This document shows, one piece after another, positions 61,661-64,000 of a stretch of 64,000 nucleotides of DNA. Position numbers and translations under genes: made by a program. The stretch lies in NCBI GenBank assembly GCA_009792885.1, contig WMCF01000067.1, forward strand, positions 2,587,419 through 2,651,418. The letters run 5' to 3'. Numbering within the stretch: position 1 is the first letter of the stretch; every line of letters starts with the position of its first letter. This DNA comes from Eremophila alpestris peregrina. Taxonomy: Eukaryota > Chordata > Aves > Passeriformes > Alaudidae. The notes beneath the pieces are model-generated. The model was not told the DNA's origin. It did no database searches and worked only from the letters and a program-made list of their open reading frames with translations.

Positions 61661-62310
61661 GAAACAGCCAACTACATATATTTTTCAATTTTCCAGTCTC
61701 CAGTCCTGGTTCTTTAAAGCTTGTTTCATTGTCTCTTTAGTCCTTGAAGCCCAGGCTGCTTTTATGATGTCACTGGTAGGTGATGCATGAGACGTGAGGT
61801 GTGGATCTGAGTCTCAGGCCATCAGGGCTTGGAGAACAACTCATTCCTTATGGACTTGGCTGCAGCTTTTTGCCTCCCCCAGTGCCCTTCAGGTGCCAGA
61901 TAAAGGCAATCACCTCCTCTCTGTTCTTGTGGGAGCTCTCAGTAGCTGGTTTGGGCTTGCCCAAATTCCTGAGCAGCAAAATAAAGGCAGTGGCAGCAGC
62001 AGGAGGAGCTTTCCCTGCAGGGGAAAACCTCCTGACCTGCTCTGTGCTCCCTCTGGGTTCTCCATCTCACTCTGTGTTCCAGAGGGATCCCAGGGATGCC
62101 AGCGTGGTGCTTGCCTCTGGTAATGGCAGGAAATTGCTGTAATGCAGGAACAGGGCTCTGCACTTTGTTCCAGGTGAGGAAACACATAGGGAAAAAGCTC
62201 CCTGGCCCTTTTATCACCCCATGGCCTCGGATTAGAAATAACAGCACCTGCTGCAAGAGCTGCCCAGGATTATTGCAAATGGCAGGGAATCTGCAATAGG
62301 AATTCTGCCC

Positions 62311-62846
62311 CTCTGCCCCACTCAGGTGAGACCCCACCTGCAGAGCTGCCTCCAGATCCAGGGTCCCAGCACAGGAGGGACCTGGAGCTGCTGGAGCCAG
62401 TCCAGAGGAGGCCACAGAGCTGCTCCAAGGGCTGGAGCCCCTCTGCTCTGGAGCCAGGCTGGGAGAGCTGGGGGTGCTGACCTGGAGAAGAGAAAGCTCC
62501 AGGGGGACCTCAGAGCCCCTTCCAGTGCCAAAATGGGCTCCAGGAGAGCTGGAGAGGGACTGGGGACAGGGGATGGAGGGACAGGACACAGGGAATGGCT
62601 TCCTACTGCCAGAGGGCAGGGATAGATGGGATATTGGGAAGGAATTGTTCCCTGGGAGGGTGGGCAGGCCCTGGCACAGGGTGCCCAGAGCAGCTGTGGC
62701 TGTCCCTGGATCCCTGGAAGTGTCCAAGACCAGGATGGACAGGGCTTAGAGCAGCCTGGGATAGTGGAAGGTGTCCCTGGCTATGGCAGGGGGTGGGACT
62801 GGATGAGCCTTAGAGTCTCTTCACACCCAGACCATTCCATGATATC
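62311..62846 (+). repeat. Longest CR1-type LINE fragment (sense)
   Basis: Runs from CTCAGGTGAGACCCCACCTG (degraded ORF2) through CTCCAGGAGAGCTGGAGAGG and CAGAGCAGCTGTGGCTGTCC to ACACCCAGACCATTCCATGA. Stop codons interrupt the old frame. Confidence 0.9.
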
Positions 62847-64000
62847 AAGCCCATGCCTTTGAGAGCCCTGAACCTGCTCACTCTTTGCTTTTTCCATACT
62901 CTTCCTCACTCCTGCTGCTCTCTAACTTCTCCACCAATTTTTTCCTTGCTCCATGGCAGAGCTGTGCTGAAGGAAGAGAAGGAAGTAGTGGCTGTAGCAA
63001 CCCTGATAAATTGGCTCAGGCCTTAATGGCTGCAGCAACTGAAATTCCTGCTCAACTGTTACTGCTGCTGTTGGGAGTTTTTAAAAACAAAACCCAACAA
63101 AGCTTGTACTGAAAAAAATACAAGCTAAAGGTTGTTTGAAGGCCAGTGGGCTGGCTCAGATGCTCCTGGCTCCCCTGTGCTGCAGGGACGGGAGAACCTC
63201 ACATGGGAAGGGCTTTGGGAACGCCTGTGTGCCTTACAGGGAAGGGACTTGAATGTCAATGGGATGCAAGTATTTAAATCAGTTAAGTGCTTTGGCAGAC
63301 CTGTCCCCTTTCCTTCGAGACTGGAATTTAGGTACTGAGCTGTCCCTTCCAGCGCCTGCTCCAGAATTAATGTGGCTTTGTTCCGTGCTGGCAGCAGAGG
63401 GGGAGGTAGGAGTTGGGTTTCCTTGTCTTGTGGGTCTTAACTCACCTGGAAGGCTCCAGCCAGGCCAAGTGTAGTTTGAGGCACCCCCTTGTTTATGCTT
63501 GTACGAGGTGTTTGTGTTCCAGCTCCGCTGGCTGATGAAATGTTGTCCCTCTCAGATTTGTCCGAGCTGGGAACGAGCCCTGGCTGTTTGTGAATTCCAG
63601 GCTGGTCATGAGGGAAGAGGCAGGTTATTGTGCAGAGTAAATCTGTCACCCCAGTGCTTGCAGGTCTTGCTGAAGAGGAGTGAAGTGAAAACTGTGCCTA
63701 GAGTATCCCAAATAGGAGAAATGAGGGAAAGAAAGAGCCAATGGAAGCTCAAACACTCGTTTGTTAGAGCAGGTACCCAGCAGTGCCATTCCAGGTTTGG
63801 GCACATTGTTTTCCTTACAGGAATCCCTTAAAACAAGAAGGAGTATCCAGGAGGGATGTGGGGGATCTTTGGGATGCCAGGCTGGATTTCTCATACCCCA
63901 GAGCAGGGCTGAACAGGCTGGCAGCAGTTGTGACTCAGCCCCATCTGATGCCACTGTGCCACCCTTGACGTGTGCTCTGTTTGCCACCTCATCCAGTGTG

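Larger units (their letters stand above)
59759..64000. other. NF2: NF2 intron 13 (start), open at the window edge
   Basis: Starts with GTAAGA after exon 13. It holds CR1 copies at 61580-61660 and 62311-62846. I searched for the conserved exon 14 peptide (NLIGDSLSFDFKD type) in all plus frames and did not see it, so exon 14 lies beyond 64000. Confidence 0.5.

Noticed and set aside
62311..62846. Several overlapping frames of 70-100 codons on both strands
   Set aside because: They are pieces of a decayed CR1 LINE, repeated at the other CR1 loci.

Overview
This is a vertebrate nuclear window, almost certainly avian. Large multi-exon genes with GT-AG introns, GC-rich promoters and many degenerate minisatellites are interspersed with CR1-type LINE fragments, the commonest repeat of bird genomes; the dense, short-intron, GC-rich left half looks like a bird microchromosome. 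The gene order NEFH - THOC5 - NIPSNAP1 - NF2 matches human 22q12.2. The bird equivalent is probably chromosome 15 (recalled synteny, not computed here).

Layout. (1) 1-2440: a GC-rich promoter and a possible leftward non-coding first exon (AP1B1 by synteny), G-rich simple sequence, an unusual array of eleven GATTGG (inverted CCAAT) motifs, then the NEFH promoter with a TATA box. (2) 2494-8105: NEFH on +, four coding exons. The tail exon contains a 10-N gap flanked by a perfect 189-bp duplicate that breaks the frame and looks like an assembly artefact. (3) 8955-21830: THOC5 on -, convergent with NEFH. Nineteen coding exons were resolved, totalling 683 codons, with one GC-AG intron. (4) 22775-26281: NIPSNAP1 on -, ten coding exons, 279 codons. 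(5) 26355-29398: a PH-domain gene on -, eight inferred coding exons, most like PLEKHA4 (PEPP1). It is not expected between NIPSNAP1 and NF2 from the human map, and its inferred last exon lies on the NIPSNAP1 promoter. (6) 31083-64000: NF2 (merlin) on +. Exons 1-13 (482 codons) are present and later exons fall outside the window. Its long introns hold a 22-bp tandem array, many CR1 fragments in both orientations, and a few AT-rich non-repeat blocks that may be conserved regulatory DNA.

The genes do not form one pathway. NEFH is a neuronal intermediate filament subunit, THOC5 a THO/TREX mRNA-export subunit, NIPSNAP1 a mitochondrial mitophagy-linked protein, the PH gene a likely phosphoinositide-binding adaptor, and NF2 a FERM-domain tumour suppressor. 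Exon boundaries were read by hand from splice consensus, codon phase and recalled family sequence. Phases close exactly in all five genes, which is the main internal check.
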